64,000 nt of DNA, from NCBI GenBank assembly GCA_002255925.1, contig NKIH01000004.1, forward strand, positions 1 through 64,000. Reading direction: 5' to 3'. This stretch comes from Burkholderiales bacterium PBB6. GTDB taxonomy: Bacteria; Pseudomonadota; Gammaproteobacteria; Burkholderiales; Burkholderiaceae_C. Below are positions 8,833-16,946 of this stretch, piece after piece. The translations under genes were made by a program, and so were the position numbers. The number at the start of each line of letters is the position of its first letter. The first letter of the stretch is position 1. Below the pieces are notes generated by a model, which was not told where the DNA came from, did no database searches, and saw nothing but the letters and a program-made list of their open reading frames with translations.

Positions 8833-8894
8833 GTACGTTCCTGAAAGTTGAGATCGATTCAGGGCACGATGCTGCGTGAGAGTGCGCGCTGGCG

Positions 8895-9620
8895 CTACGG
8901 TAGTTGTCCTATCGCGTTGGCGACATCCGGTGATTTGTCGCTGTCTTCGCACTCGAACAGGTATTGCATCAGGTGCGCCTCGCGCGCCCGCAACTGAGCC
9001 AGAAACGGCGCTGCACCGCCCATGGCCGCGAAGCTGTCGAAGCCCCGTTCCAGAAAAGCCTGCAGGGCCGCCAGGCCCGCGGTTCTGGCGGGCACGCGCA
9101 TCAGGCGCAGCGTGTTGCGCAACATCCGGCTGCGGGTCATCACATCGAGTTGTTCGCCGACCCGCATGACGAGCGCCAATTGATGTGCCCGGTCAGCGGC
9201 GCGGCCCGTGGCCTGCCAGGCCGCCACATACCGCGATGCGGTGATCGGCCCCTTGCCTGCGAGGTTGCGCGCCATGGCGTTGTCGAGGTCTTCAGACAAG
9301 GCATGCAGCTCGGCCAGCTCCCGCACGGTGCCCACGATGCCGGCCGGGAACATGCGGACGATGGCCGGCACGATGCGCACGAACTGGGCGTCTCGCTCAC
9401 CAAAATCCGTCGGGCCATAAAGATCTTCAAGAAAGAAGCGCGCCGCGGCACCGTACTGGGGGTGCGTCAGCAGATCGGCATGGCTGCGGGCGAATCGCCG
9501 GTGCTGGTAATCACGCAGCGCAGCGGTGCGCTGGCCGAGGCCCACATCGGCGCGACGTTGCTCACGCAGCGCCTCCACCTTGGACAGCTCATCCAGAATG
9601 TCTTGCGCGGGTGTTGCCAT
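8895..9620 (-). CDS. Conserved hypothetical protein (FFLEDLYGP motif)
   Basis: A 241-residue soluble, probably all-helical protein. The recognisable segment is ARFFLEDLYGPTDFGERD (about 60-77), typical of a conserved proteobacterial family without assigned function. No signal peptide, membrane segment or catalytic motif is evident. The stop lies 62 bases before the acyl-CoA ligase start on the same strand, so it may be the promoter-proximal gene of the lipid/P450 operon. It diverges from the Tat-exported protein at 9715 across 94 bases. Confidence 0.7.
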   Translation of the reverse strand: MATPAQDILDELSKVEALREQRRADVGLGQRTAALRDYQHRRFARSHADLLTHPQYGAAARFFLEDLYGPTDFGERDAQFVRIVPAIVRMFPAGIVGTVRELAELHALSEDLDNAMARNLAGKGPITASRYVAAWQATGRAADRAHQLALVMRVGEQLDVMTRSRMLRNTLRLMRVPARTAGLAALQAFLERGFDSFAAMGGAAPFLAQLRAREAHLMQYLFECEDSDKSPDVANAIGQLP

Positions 9621-9714
9621 GTCGCCAGCGTAACGGGCGGCCGAGGGTTTGTCAGGGCGCTGGCTAGTGGTGCATCCCTAACCCATGCCCGCCGGCAGAT
9701 GGAACACTGTCCGC

Positions 9715-10221
9715 ATGCAACGAAGAACACTGCTTCGCCTGAGTCTGGGCGCAGGGGCCGTCATCGCGGTGGCCGGTACCGGGGCTGCGCTGTGGGCGCC
9801 GGGTTTGTCGGCGGGCAAGCTGAGTGCGGGTGCCAGAACCCTGGTCACCGCGGTCAGTGCGGCGGTGCTGGATGGCCTGCTCCCCACGGCTCCTGAGGCG
9901 CGCACGCTGGCGCTGCAAGGGCAACTGGAGCGCTTCGAGCTGACGGTGGCCAACCTGCCGCCTGCCACGCGCAAGGAGTTGTCTGATCTGCTGGCGCTGC
10001 TGTCTTCCGCGGCCGGGCGCTGGTCGCTGACGTCACTGCACGCCCCCTGGGAAACCGCGAGCGTGGCGGAGGTCAGTGCGGCGCTGGAAATGATGCGCAT
10101 GAGCAGCATGGACACCCGGCAGCAGATCTATCACGCACTGCGTGATCTCACCACGGCATCCTGGTTTTCCGACGCCGCACATTGGGCCCAGATGGGCTAC
10201 CCGGGCCCGCGGGCCCTCTGA
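9715..10221 (+). CDS. Tat-signal small subunit of GMC dehydrogenase
   Basis: A 168-residue protein with a twin-arginine signal (QRRTLLRLSLGAGAVIAVAG), so it should be exported folded. The mature part resembles the small subunit (subunit 3) of gluconate-type membrane dehydrogenases, which chaperones and co-exports a GMC flavoprotein. The chosen ATG 9715 puts the RR motif at residues 3-4; an ATG 30 bases upstream would bury it. The GMC gene follows after 14 bases. The cytochrome c subunit found in complete gluconate dehydrogenases is absent here. Confidence 0.72.
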   Translation: MQRRTLLRLSLGAGAVIAVAGTGAALWAPGLSAGKLSAGARTLVTAVSAAVLDGLLPTAPEARTLALQGQLERFELTVANLPPATRKELSDLLALLSSAAGRWSLTSLHAPWETASVAEVSAALEMMRMSSMDTRQQIYHALRDLTTASWFSDAAHWAQMGYPGPRAL

Positions 10222-10235
10222 ACAGCATCAAGCGC

Positions 10236-11888
10236 ATGACGACCACTCTGCCGCCGGTGGCTTCGGCCACGCCTGCCAGCATTCCTGACCCCATTCGCGC
10301 CGGCCTGCAACGCGGCTGGAAAGTGATGGGCGGGCCGCACGGCAGCGCCCCTGCCCAGATCACCTGTGACGTCGCCATCGTCGGCAGCGGGGCGGGCGCC
10401 GGCATCACTGCCGAGATGCTCACGCGCGCCGGCCTGGACGTCGTGATCATCGAAGAAGGCCCGCTGAAATCCAGCACCGATTTCCGCCAGCTGGAGGCCG
10501 AGGCCTACCCGAGCCTGTACCAGGAAAGTGCCGCCCGCAAGACGGCGGACAAGGCCATCAACATCCTGCAGGGCCGCAGCGTCGGGGGCTCCACCACGGT
10601 CAACTGGACCAGCTCGTTCCGCACGCCGCCGTCCACGCTGGCGCACTGGGCCGAGCACTTCGGGCTGAAGGAGTTCAGCGAAGCCTCGATGGCGCCGTGG
10701 TTCGCCCAGGCCGAGGCCCGTCTGAACATCAGCGACTGGTTGACGGCGCCGAATGAAAACAACGAGTTGCTGCGCACGGGCGCGAAGAAGCTCGGCATCG
10801 AAGCCTCCAGCATCCGGCGCAACGTGAAGGGTTGCTGGAACCTCGGCTCCTGCGGCCTGGGCTGCCCCACCAACGCCAAGCAGTCGATGCTGGTGACCAC
10901 CTTGCCCACGGCGCTCGATGCCGGCGCTCGCCTGCTGGTGCAGACGCGGGCGATGACGCTGGAGGTGCGCAACAACCGCGTCGAGGCGGTGCTCGTGGCG
11001 CCAATGCAGGCCGATCTCAACCCCGCAACCAGTGGCGGCACGCGCATCGTGGCCAAGCATGTGGTGGTGGCCGGTGGCGCCATCAACTCACCCGGCCTGA
11101 TGCTGCGCTCGAAGCTGCCTGACCCGCACCAGCGCCTGGGCGTGCGCACCTTCCTGCATCCGGTGGTGATGTCGGCAGCCGTGTTCGATCAGACCGTGGC
11201 CGGCTGGCAAGGCGCCCCGCAGACCATCTACTCAGACCACTTCCTGCATACCCAGCCCGTGGACGGGCCGATTGGCTACAAGCTGGAAGCGCCCCCGATG
11301 CACCCGGTGATCTTCGCGAGTTCGCTGGTCGGCTTCGGCACCCAGCAGGCGGCGCTGCTGAAACAGTTTCCGAACACCCACACGCTGCTGGCGCTGATGC
11401 GCGATGGTTTCCATCCGGAAGCCTCCGGTGGCCAGGTTCGCCTGCGAGGTGACGGCACGCCGGAGCTGGATTACCCGCTCACGCCATTCGTGATGGAGGG
11501 TGCGCGTCGCGCCTTGCTGAGCATGGCCGAGCTGCAGTTCGCGGCTGGGGCCCGCGAGGTCTTCCCGGTGCACGAGCAAGCCGGGTCACAGCGCACCTGG
11601 GCCCAGGCCAAAGCCACCATCCAGGCGCTGCCGATGAAGCCGCATCTGACCAAGGTGGTGAGCGCCCACGTGATGGGCGGCTGCGGCATGGCGGCCGATG
11701 CCTCACAAGGTGTGGTGCGGCCAGATGGCGTTCACTGGCAGATTGACAACCTCTCGGTGCACGACGGCTCGATCTTCCCGACGAGCATCGGCGCGAACCC
11801 GCAGTTGTCGATTTACGGTCTGGTCAATCGACTGAGCCACGGGCTGGTCACCGCCTTGGGCGCCAAGCCGGTGGCCCTTGCAGGCTGA
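10236..11888 (+). CDS. GMC-family FAD oxidoreductase
   Basis: A 550-residue glucose-methanol-choline flavoprotein. The ADP-binding fold appears as DVAIVGSGAGAGITAEML (about 45-62). Further motifs are GRSVGGSTTVNW, the Cys-rich NLGSCGLGCPTNAKQSM (about 217-233) typical of the long-chain alcohol or gluconate-type branch, and a C-terminal SAHVMGGCGM with the catalytic His region and SIGANPQLSIYGL. It has no signal of its own and probably hitch-hikes with the upstream Tat protein. The start is ATG 10236, 14 bases after that gene. The substrate, an alcohol of unknown type, cannot be read from the sequence. Confidence 0.88.
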   Translation: MTTTLPPVASATPASIPDPIRAGLQRGWKVMGGPHGSAPAQITCDVAIVGSGAGAGITAEMLTRAGLDVVIIEEGPLKSSTDFRQLEAEAYPSLYQESAARKTADKAINILQGRSVGGSTTVNWTSSFRTPPSTLAHWAEHFGLKEFSEASMAPWFAQAEARLNISDWLTAPNENNELLRTGAKKLGIEASSIRRNVKGCWNLGSCGLGCPTNAKQSMLVTTLPTALDAGARLLVQTRAMTLEVRNNRVEAVLVAPMQADLNPATSGGTRIVAKHVVVAGGAINSPGLMLRSKLPDPHQRLGVRTFLHPVVMSAAVFDQTVAGWQGAPQTIYSDHFLHTQPVDGPIGYKLEAPPMHPVIFASSLVGFGTQQAALLKQFPNTHTLLALMRDGFHPEASGGQVRLRGDGTPELDYPLTPFVMEGARRALLSMAELQFAAGAREVFPVHEQAGSQRTWAQAKATIQALPMKPHLTKVVSAHVMGGCGMAADASQGVVRPDGVHWQIDNLSVHDGSIFPTSIGANPQLSIYGLVNRLSHGLVTALGAKPVALAG

Positions 11889-11893
11889 AACTT

Positions 11894-12568
11894 TCAGGCA
11901 GCCAGGCGGTCGCGTGGGGTGACGGCGCCGCTGCGTTCGTTGCTGCGCAGCGAGGCGACGCGGCGCGTGTCACGCAGCGGGGCGCGTTGATGGTCACGAC
12001 GGTGTTCGGCGGGGGCGGCGAATCCGCTGAGGCTGTTCGGGTTCATCAGCGCCATGTGGCCGACGCGGTTGATCTCGGCGGACTGCATCGAGCCCGTGTC
12101 GTGCTGCAGGTGCTGGCCGCTGTCGGTGGCTGTCGCCATGTCGCGCTGGGCATCACGCAGGTACTGCGGCAGCCGGCTCTGGCGCGGCCCCATCAGGCCG
12201 GCCGGCCACAGCCACAAAGGCAGGCTTTGCAGCCAGAGCAGAGCCCGGGCATCCGCGCCATGCGGGTGCCACAGCGACGACATCCACACCGCCATCGCGC
12301 CCATCACCAGCACCACCAGGCCTGCACGCACCGCACGGCGTTGCCAGGCCGAATGATGGCGACGCGCCAGGCGCGCCAGCACCAGCTCGCCACTCAGCCA
12401 GGCCAGCAGCACATGGCTCACTGCCGCAATCAGGCCGAACGGTGCCTGCAAACGCTGAAGGGCCCCGAAGATGTCAAACGCGGGCACCACCCACAGCCCT
12501 GCACCCACGGCCGCAGCCATGGCGCAAAAGAGAAAGAGTTCGCAGCGACGTGCCAGTTCGGGTGTCAT
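11894..12568 (-). CDS. Membrane protein of unknown function
   Basis: A 224-residue protein. The N-terminal 125 residues carry three or four hydrophobic segments (near 13-31, 43-61, 81-98 and 109-124). The C-terminal 95 residues are polar and rich in Arg, Ser and Gln. I recognise no family. It converges with the GMC gene, with only five bases between the two stop codons. No operon partner lies close on the same strand. Confidence 0.6.
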   Translation of the reverse strand: MTPELARRCELFLFCAMAAAVGAGLWVVPAFDIFGALQRLQAPFGLIAAVSHVLLAWLSGELVLARLARRHHSAWQRRAVRAGLVVLVMGAMAVWMSSLWHPHGADARALLWLQSLPLWLWPAGLMGPRQSRLPQYLRDAQRDMATATDSGQHLQHDTGSMQSAEINRVGHMALMNPNSLSGFAAPAEHRRDHQRAPLRDTRRVASLRSNERSGAVTPRDRLAA

Positions 12569-12681
12569 GACAACAACAGCCTTGTGAATTAAGACCTTCA
12601 GTGTCTCGATTCATGTCGCATTGCACCATCGCCCTCACGAGGGGGCGTGTCCTGAGCGCCTCATCCGAATGGGGGGGCGAT

Positions 12682-13533
12682 TCAGGCGTCGAGGTCGGTC
12701 ACCAGGCGCTGCACATGCGCGGGGGCCATGTTCAGCAAGTGGCTGAGGTCGGTGATGTCGTCGGGCAGGGCGGGGTTGTCCCAGCCTTTGGCGCTGTGCC
12801 GGGCGAGGCGAATCGCCAGCAGCACGTTGCGCACCTGCGTGGCTTCCTGGTGGCGCTCGTCGGTGATGCGCAGCAGCAATTCAGGCAGGCGCCAGCTGCG
12901 CAGCAGACTTTGCTGGATGTCTTGCAGCGTCACATTCAACACGTCGCGCTGGGCTGTCACGCTGCGCAGCGACGGGTCATTCAGCTGGCGCTGCTGGATT
13001 TCCAGGGCCAGCGCCGGTGCGTGCAGCCACAGCAGCATTTCGGTGAAGTCATACAACAGGGCGGCTTCGTAGATGACCGCCACATCCGGGTCCAGCCGGT
13101 GCGCCGCGAAACCGAGTGCGAACTTGGCGGCGCGGTGTGAGCGCTGCACCACAGCCATCAAGCCGGCCAGCGCCGCGGGCTGTTCTTCCAGATGCTGCTG
13201 CACCGTGGGTTGCGGCCCGAAGGTATTGAAGAACGGCGTGATGCCCATCAGCACCAGGCCCTCGGTCACGGTTTCCACGTCCGAGTTCAGCCGGCCGACA
13301 CGGTGCAGGCTGGAGGTGTGGGCCAGCAGCTTCAGCGTCATCAAGGGGTCTGCCGACACCACTTCACCAATCATCCGGGCGTCGACCGCGTCCTCATTGG
13401 CGCGCATGTCCTCCAGTTCGCCGGCGGTCTGGGCCAGCACCGGTATTTCAACCAGCTGGAAGTACCGCACCCAGCCGGCCACATCCAGGGGCATGCGGCG
13501 CGGGGCGGTGGGGATCGAAGGTGTGGCAGACAT
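12682..13533 (-). CDS. HDOD-domain signalling protein
   Basis: A 283-residue protein matching the HDOD domain, a non-catalytic relative of HD phosphohydrolases found in signalling and cell-cycle proteins. Typical features are the opening on ADPLMTLKLLAH (near 65-76), the helix LVLMGITPFFNTF, and an AALLYDFTEMLLWLHAP segment in place of a metal-binding HD core. The N-terminal 35 residues are a short linker. I start at ATG 13533, six codons inside the longest frame. It probably acts as a protein-interaction module; the partner is unknown. Confidence 0.78.
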   Translation of the reverse strand: MSATPSIPTAPRRMPLDVAGWVRYFQLVEIPVLAQTAGELEDMRANEDAVDARMIGEVVSADPLMTLKLLAHTSSLHRVGRLNSDVETVTEGLVLMGITPFFNTFGPQPTVQQHLEEQPAALAGLMAVVQRSHRAAKFALGFAAHRLDPDVAVIYEAALLYDFTEMLLWLHAPALALEIQQRQLNDPSLRSVTAQRDVLNVTLQDIQQSLLRSWRLPELLLRITDERHQEATQVRNVLLAIRLARHSAKGWDNPALPDDITDLSHLLNMAPAHVQRLVTDLDA

Positions 13534-13641
13534 GGGCGGGCCGAGGGTCATCCTTCTTGGGATATCGGCATTGTGGACGGTAACTTGACGTTGCCGTCCC
13601 GGGTCATGCCGCAGCCACCCTCGGCCCGGGCCACCGGGCGC

Positions 13642-13914
13642 TCAAAGCCGGGTCAGCGGCAGGTGCCCGACATACTCGCCGTCGACATACAAGGCGCCCT
13701 CGGGCGCACCGGCGTCCGCGTGGAATTCCAGCCGGGGCAGCTCGGCGATCGGGCGTTTGTAGAAGCCGGCGGGTTGCGCGGCGGTCAGGCGGCGCGAGAG
13801 GCGCAAGAGCGTGGCTGCCACGAGGCGCAAGCCGCGGGCGGCGCTGTAGCGATAGGCGTGGCTGGCAAGGCGGGGCGACAAAACACCATGCACGGTGAGC
13901 AAGGGGCGAAGCAT
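13642..13914 (-). CDS. Small basic hypothetical protein
   Basis: A 90-residue protein beginning MLRPLLTVHGVLSPRLASHA, arginine-rich in the middle and ending with EGALYVDGEYVGHLPLTRL. No family is recognised. It lies 66 bases downstream of the 55-residue gene at 13981-14148 on the same strand. The two may therefore share the Fur-like promoter at 14370-14397. Coding status rests on an unbroken frame and plausible composition. Confidence 0.5.
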   Translation of the reverse strand: MLRPLLTVHGVLSPRLASHAYRYSAARGLRLVAATLLRLSRRLTAAQPAGFYKRPIAELPRLEFHADAGAPEGALYVDGEYVGHLPLTRL

Positions 13915-13980
13915 GTGAGTCTCCAGGGGGTGCGCCTTGCCGTGCATTTCATCTGGGGCAGGCGCGAGGGTGGGATGGAT

Positions 13981-14148
13981 TCAGGGACTGCGGCGGTCAG
14001 CGTCCACACGTGCGATTTCGCGTGCCAACGCACGTCGGTCGGCTTGGCGACGGGCACTGTTGTTCGGGCCGTGTGCACCGGCCACGCGTTGTCGGGCCAG
14101 TGCGACCAGCGGGTTGCGGGGCTTGGAGGTTTGGATGACGAAGGACAT
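13981..14148 (-). CDS. 55-residue basic protein downstream of Fur-like promoter
   Basis: Encodes a 55-residue, strongly basic protein (MSFVIQTSKPRNPLVALARQ...). ATG 14148 is preceded by a near-perfect Shine-Dalgarno, AAGGAG at 14155-14160, six bases before the start, which argues for real translation. No family is recognised; it has no membrane segment and no cysteine. A Fur-like promoter and a hairpin with a T-tract lie upstream on the same strand (14188-14397), so expression may depend on iron and on readthrough of that hairpin. Confidence 0.6.
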   Translation of the reverse strand: MSFVIQTSKPRNPLVALARQRVAGAHGPNNSARRQADRRALAREIARVDADRRSP

Positions 14149-14187
14149 GGCGAACTCCTTGATGCAGATGACAGCGGGAAGCTGTCG

Positions 14188-14213
14188 GCAAAAGCGCGGC
14201 TCAGCCTCGCGCT
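14188..14213 (-). terminator. Terminator-like hairpin before 55-residue gene
   Basis: Read on the minus strand: AGCGC, a two-base bulge, GGC, loop TGA, GCC, GCGCT, then TTTTGCC. The G+C-rich stem with a short T-tract resembles an intrinsic terminator or attenuator. It ends about 40 bases before the start of the gene at 13981-14148. Confidence 0.5.
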
Positions 14214-14363
14214 GGGCGAGTCTGGAAGCAGCAGATGAAACACGGGGCAGACCGCGTGGGCGCCGGGGCGCGTGCAGGTCTTCAGACTGGGAACGGCTGG
14301 GGCCGGTGCAGCGCACGGGCCGAGGGTTCAAACAACATCAAGGCGGTGAAGTGCCCTGATGTG
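14190..14363 (-). ncRNA. Candidate iron-regulated small RNA or leader
   Basis: A transcript of about 174 bases is predicted from the Fur-like promoter (start near 14363) to the hairpin with T-tract (about 14190). The layout matches Fur-repressed small RNAs such as RyhB or NrrF, but no primary-sequence similarity to them is claimed. The alternative is a long attenuated leader for the downstream small gene. Beyond this, the gap 14149-14489 holds no gene I can support. Confidence 0.35.
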
Positions 14364-14369
14364 CGTCAA

Positions 14370-14397
14370 ATGATAAACGAATGATTATCTTGCGCAA
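14370..14397 (-). promoter_or_regulatory. Promoter with overlapping Fur-like box
   Basis: On the minus strand, TTGCGC (-35, 14392-14397) and TATCAT (-10, 14370-14375) are 16 bases apart. The spacer contains GATAATCATTCGTTTATC, close to the Fur consensus GATAATGATAATCATTATC. Fur with iron would block this promoter. It is directed towards the small-RNA candidate and the 55-residue gene. Confidence 0.55.
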
Positions 14398-14489
14398 GTG
14401 TTTTTTATCAGCCCGGTCAAGACAAGGCAAGGCACGGCGCCGCTGCAGCCTCCCGGCTGCGGGCACGTCGTGTCGGTGAGGCTGGCGCC

Positions 14490-15092
14490 TCAGCGCTTGT
14501 TCTTGAGCGGGGCCACGCGGCCAGCGGCCTGTTGCCACAAGCCCTGCATGTCGTCCACCGGGGCGGCGGCTGGCTTGGCGGCGCCCGGCTTGCCGGCGGT
14601 GGTGCTTGATGCCACTTTGGACGCCGCGGCTGACGGGGCTGCTGTCGGCGCACTGGCTGTCGCCGTTGCCGGCGGCATCAGCACCTCCCCCAGCAGATCC
14701 AGCAACCGAGTGCGGGCCTTCTGCGGGTGCCGCCGGTAGTACGTCAGCACCAGGCCCACGATGAAGCGCTCGTCGTCGTCCTGCGGCGTCAGGTCATCCG
14801 GGGCGATGTCGGCCACGGGCGTGGCGGCAGGCCCTTGCGCCTGATCCATCCAGCCCCAGGGCTTGCTGCAGCACTGCTCGAACTGGCGCGCGAGGCGCTC
14901 ACCGATCTGCCGCGAGCGGCCCTTGATCTGGCTCCAGTAGCTGGGCTGGATCTGCAGCCGTTCGGCGAAACGCCGCTCGAGGCCGCGGAGGGTGGCTGCG
15001 TCCGCGTTCTTCGCGGCGCTGCGCACGAATTCGTCGAACAGGATGAGGGCGTTGTCGAGGCGGATCGCTGCCACGTCGCGGGGTTGCTGCAT
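14490..15092 (-). CDS. Putative DNA-binding protein with Ala-rich linker
   Basis: A 200-residue protein. Residues 1-90 are helical, with GLERRFAERLQIQPSYWSQIKGRSR (about 34-58) resembling the helix-turn-helix of Cro/CI-like regulators. A conserved-looking segment DDDERFIVGLVLTYYRRHPQKART follows, then an Ala/Pro/Thr linker (about 139-175) and a short tail. I start at ATG 15092; an upstream extension to 15242 is not convincing. No partner gene is evident. Function as a regulator is inference from one motif. Confidence 0.58.
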   Translation of the reverse strand: MQQPRDVAAIRLDNALILFDEFVRSAAKNADAATLRGLERRFAERLQIQPSYWSQIKGRSRQIGERLARQFEQCCSKPWGWMDQAQGPAATPVADIAPDDLTPQDDDERFIVGLVLTYYRRHPQKARTRLLDLLGEVLMPPATATASAPTAAPSAAASKVASSTTAGKPGAAKPAAAPVDDMQGLWQQAAGRVAPLKNKR

Positions 15093-15165
15093 AGCCCGAA
15101 TGATAAAGCCCGCTTGCCCATCTGCTGGACGAGGGGGCTTTGACAGAGGGCGTTCGGGGCCGTGC

Positions 15166-16245
15166 TCAGGCCAGCAAATCGCGGCTGGCGTGACGCAGAT
15201 CACTGCAGCCGCACAGCGCCATGGCCACCGCCAGCTCGTCACGCAGCAGCCGGATCATCCGGGCCACGCCAAGCGCGCCGCCGCAGGCCAGCGCGTGCAC
15301 CTGGGGCCGGCCGATCAACACGCCTTGGGCGCCCAGGGCCACGGCCTTGAGCACGTCGGTGCCGCGCCGAATGCCGCCGTCCACGAGCAAGGGCAGCTCG
15401 CCCTGTACGGCATCGGCCACCCGCGGCAAGGCCCAGGCGGTGCTCACGCAGGTGTCCAAGGTTCGTCCGCCATGGTTCGACACGATCAGGCCATCCATGC
15501 CAGCCGTGCGTGCCAAAGCGGCATCCGCCGGGTGCAACACGCCCTTGAGCCAGATCGGCAGCCGGGTGTGTTCACGCAGCCAGTTCAGGTCGTGCCAGGT
15601 GGGTGCGGCCTGCAGCAGGGGCTCCAGCGTGCTGGCCTGGGCCACGCCGTGGGGCAGGTGCACGGCGCGCACGCCGGCCGGCAGGCTGAAGCCGGCACGG
15701 CGTTCGCGGTCGCGCACCCCGTGCACGGTGGCGTCCACCGTCAATACCAGTGCACTGCAGCCGGCGGCTTCGGCCCGTTGAATCAGGTTCAGCGTCAGTG
15801 CGCGGTCGGGCTGCCAATACAGCTGGAACCACAGTGGCGACACATCGCCGGCCGGGTCAGCCACGGTACGCATCGCGTTCGCCACGTCTTCCACCGCCAC
15901 GCTCGACTGCGACGACAGCACCATGCCCGCGCCCTGGGCGGCCGCCGCCATCGCCGTGGCCATTTCACCTTCCGGGTGCGCCAGCTGCTGGTAGGCCACC
16001 GGGGCCAGCCAGATCGGGTGTGCTACCGCATGCGGGCCGATCAGAGTGCGGGTGTGGCTGCCATCCAGCGGGGCCAAGGTGCGGGGCCACAAATGCAAAC
16101 GCTGCCAATCGGCTGGATTGGCAGCGAGCGTGTGTTCGTCCCCGGCGCCACCGTTGAAGTAAGCGGCGGCCTGTGCGCTGAGCTTCGGGCCGGCGGCGTC
16201 CGCCAGCTCATGCAGGTTCACCCAGGCGGGCGAATCGCCGCTCAT
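15166..16245 (-). CDS. FMN-dependent alpha-hydroxy-acid oxidase/dehydrogenase
   Basis: A 359-residue TIM-barrel flavoenzyme of the lactate dehydrogenase/glycolate oxidase family, oxidising 2-hydroxy acids to 2-oxo acids. Diagnostic blocks are [14 protein letters not shown] near the N-terminus, the active-site [10 protein letters not shown], and the FMN phosphate loop [16 protein letters not shown] followed by [10 protein letters not shown]. The start ATG 16245 overlaps the piuC stop as ATGA, so it is co-translated with an iron-related hydroxylase at the end of the tonB operon. The substrate is unknown; a hydroxy-carboxylate from a siderophore would fit the context but is speculative. Confidence 0.88.
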   Translation of the reverse strand: MSGDSPAWVNLHELADAAGPKLSAQAAAYFNGGAGDEHTLAANPADWQRLHLWPRTLAPLDGSHTRTLIGPHAVAHPIWLAPVAYQQLAHPEGEMATAMAAAAQGAGMVLSSQSSVAVEDVANAMRTVADPAGDVSPLWFQLYWQPDRALTLNLIQRAEAAGCSALVLTVDATVHGVRDRERRAGFSLPAGVRAVHLPHGVAQASTLEPLLQAAPTWHDLNWLREHTRLPIWLKGVLHPADAALARTAGMDGLIVSNHGGRTLDTCVSTAWALPRVADAVQGELPLLVDGGIRRGTDVLKAVALGAQGVLIGRPQVHALACGGALGVARMIRLLRDELAVAMALCGCSDLRHASRDLLA

Positions 16246-16925
16246 GTGTCGCCCCACATGCGAAGGAGGTTGTGATACGTGCCGGTCAGCTTCACGGCTT
16301 CGGGCGTTTCGCCGTGCTGGGTGCGCAGTTGCATCAGCGTCATGTCCAGATCAAACAGCAGGCGCCGTTGATCGTCGCTGCGCACCATGCTTTCCACCCA
16401 GAAGAAGCTGGCCAGCCGTGCCCCCCGCGTCACCGGGTTGACTCGATGCACGCTGGTGCCGGGGTAGAGCACCAGGTCGCCGGCTGGCAGTTTCACGGCC
16501 TGCTCGCCAAAGGTGTCCTGCACCACCAGCTCGCCGCCGTCGTAGCTGTCGGGGTCCGCCAGAAAGAGGGTGCACGAGATGTCGGTGCGCACCCGGGTGG
16601 CATCAGGCCCACCAAACCGGATGGCCTGGTCGACATGGTCGCCATAGAAGTTCGAATCGCCGCCGTAGCGGTTGAACATCGGCGGCAGGATGCGTTTGGG
16701 CAGCGCCGCCGAGAACCAAACGGCATGGCGTTGCAAGGCGGCCAGCACCAGGCCTTGCAGGGCCCGGGTCTGCGGCGCGTCCGCCGGCAGTTGCTGGTTG
16801 CGTTTGACGGCTTGTGCCTGCGGCCCCGCGCTGCTGCGGCCGTCGGTCCAGTCCGCCTCGGCCAGCCAGGCGCGGGCCTGGCTCAGCTCGGCGGCGGTCA
16901 ATACCTCGGGCACGTGCAACAGCAT
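16242..16925 (-). CDS. piuC: PKHD-type Fe(II)/2-oxoglutarate hydroxylase (PiuC)
   Basis: A 227-residue member of the PiuC/YbiX family, which habitually sits next to catecholate siderophore receptors. The iron facial triad is His97 and Asp99 (FYGDHVDQ) with His160 (GTSVHRVNP); Arg170 should bind 2-oxoglutarate. It starts 21 bases after the receptor gene and overlaps the next gene by four bases. The substrate of the family is not established; a role in handling siderophores is inferred from recurrent association. Confidence 0.92.
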   Translation of the reverse strand: MLLHVPEVLTAAELSQARAWLAEADWTDGRSSAGPQAQAVKRNQQLPADAPQTRALQGLVLAALQRHAVWFSAALPKRILPPMFNRYGGDSNFYGDHVDQAIRFGGPDATRVRTDISCTLFLADPDSYDGGELVVQDTFGEQAVKLPAGDLVLYPGTSVHRVNPVTRGARLASFFWVESMVRSDDQRRLLFDLDMTLMQLRTQHGETPEAVKLTGTYHNLLRMWGDT

Positions 16926-16946
16926 GGGGTCAGGCCTTCAACAGGG

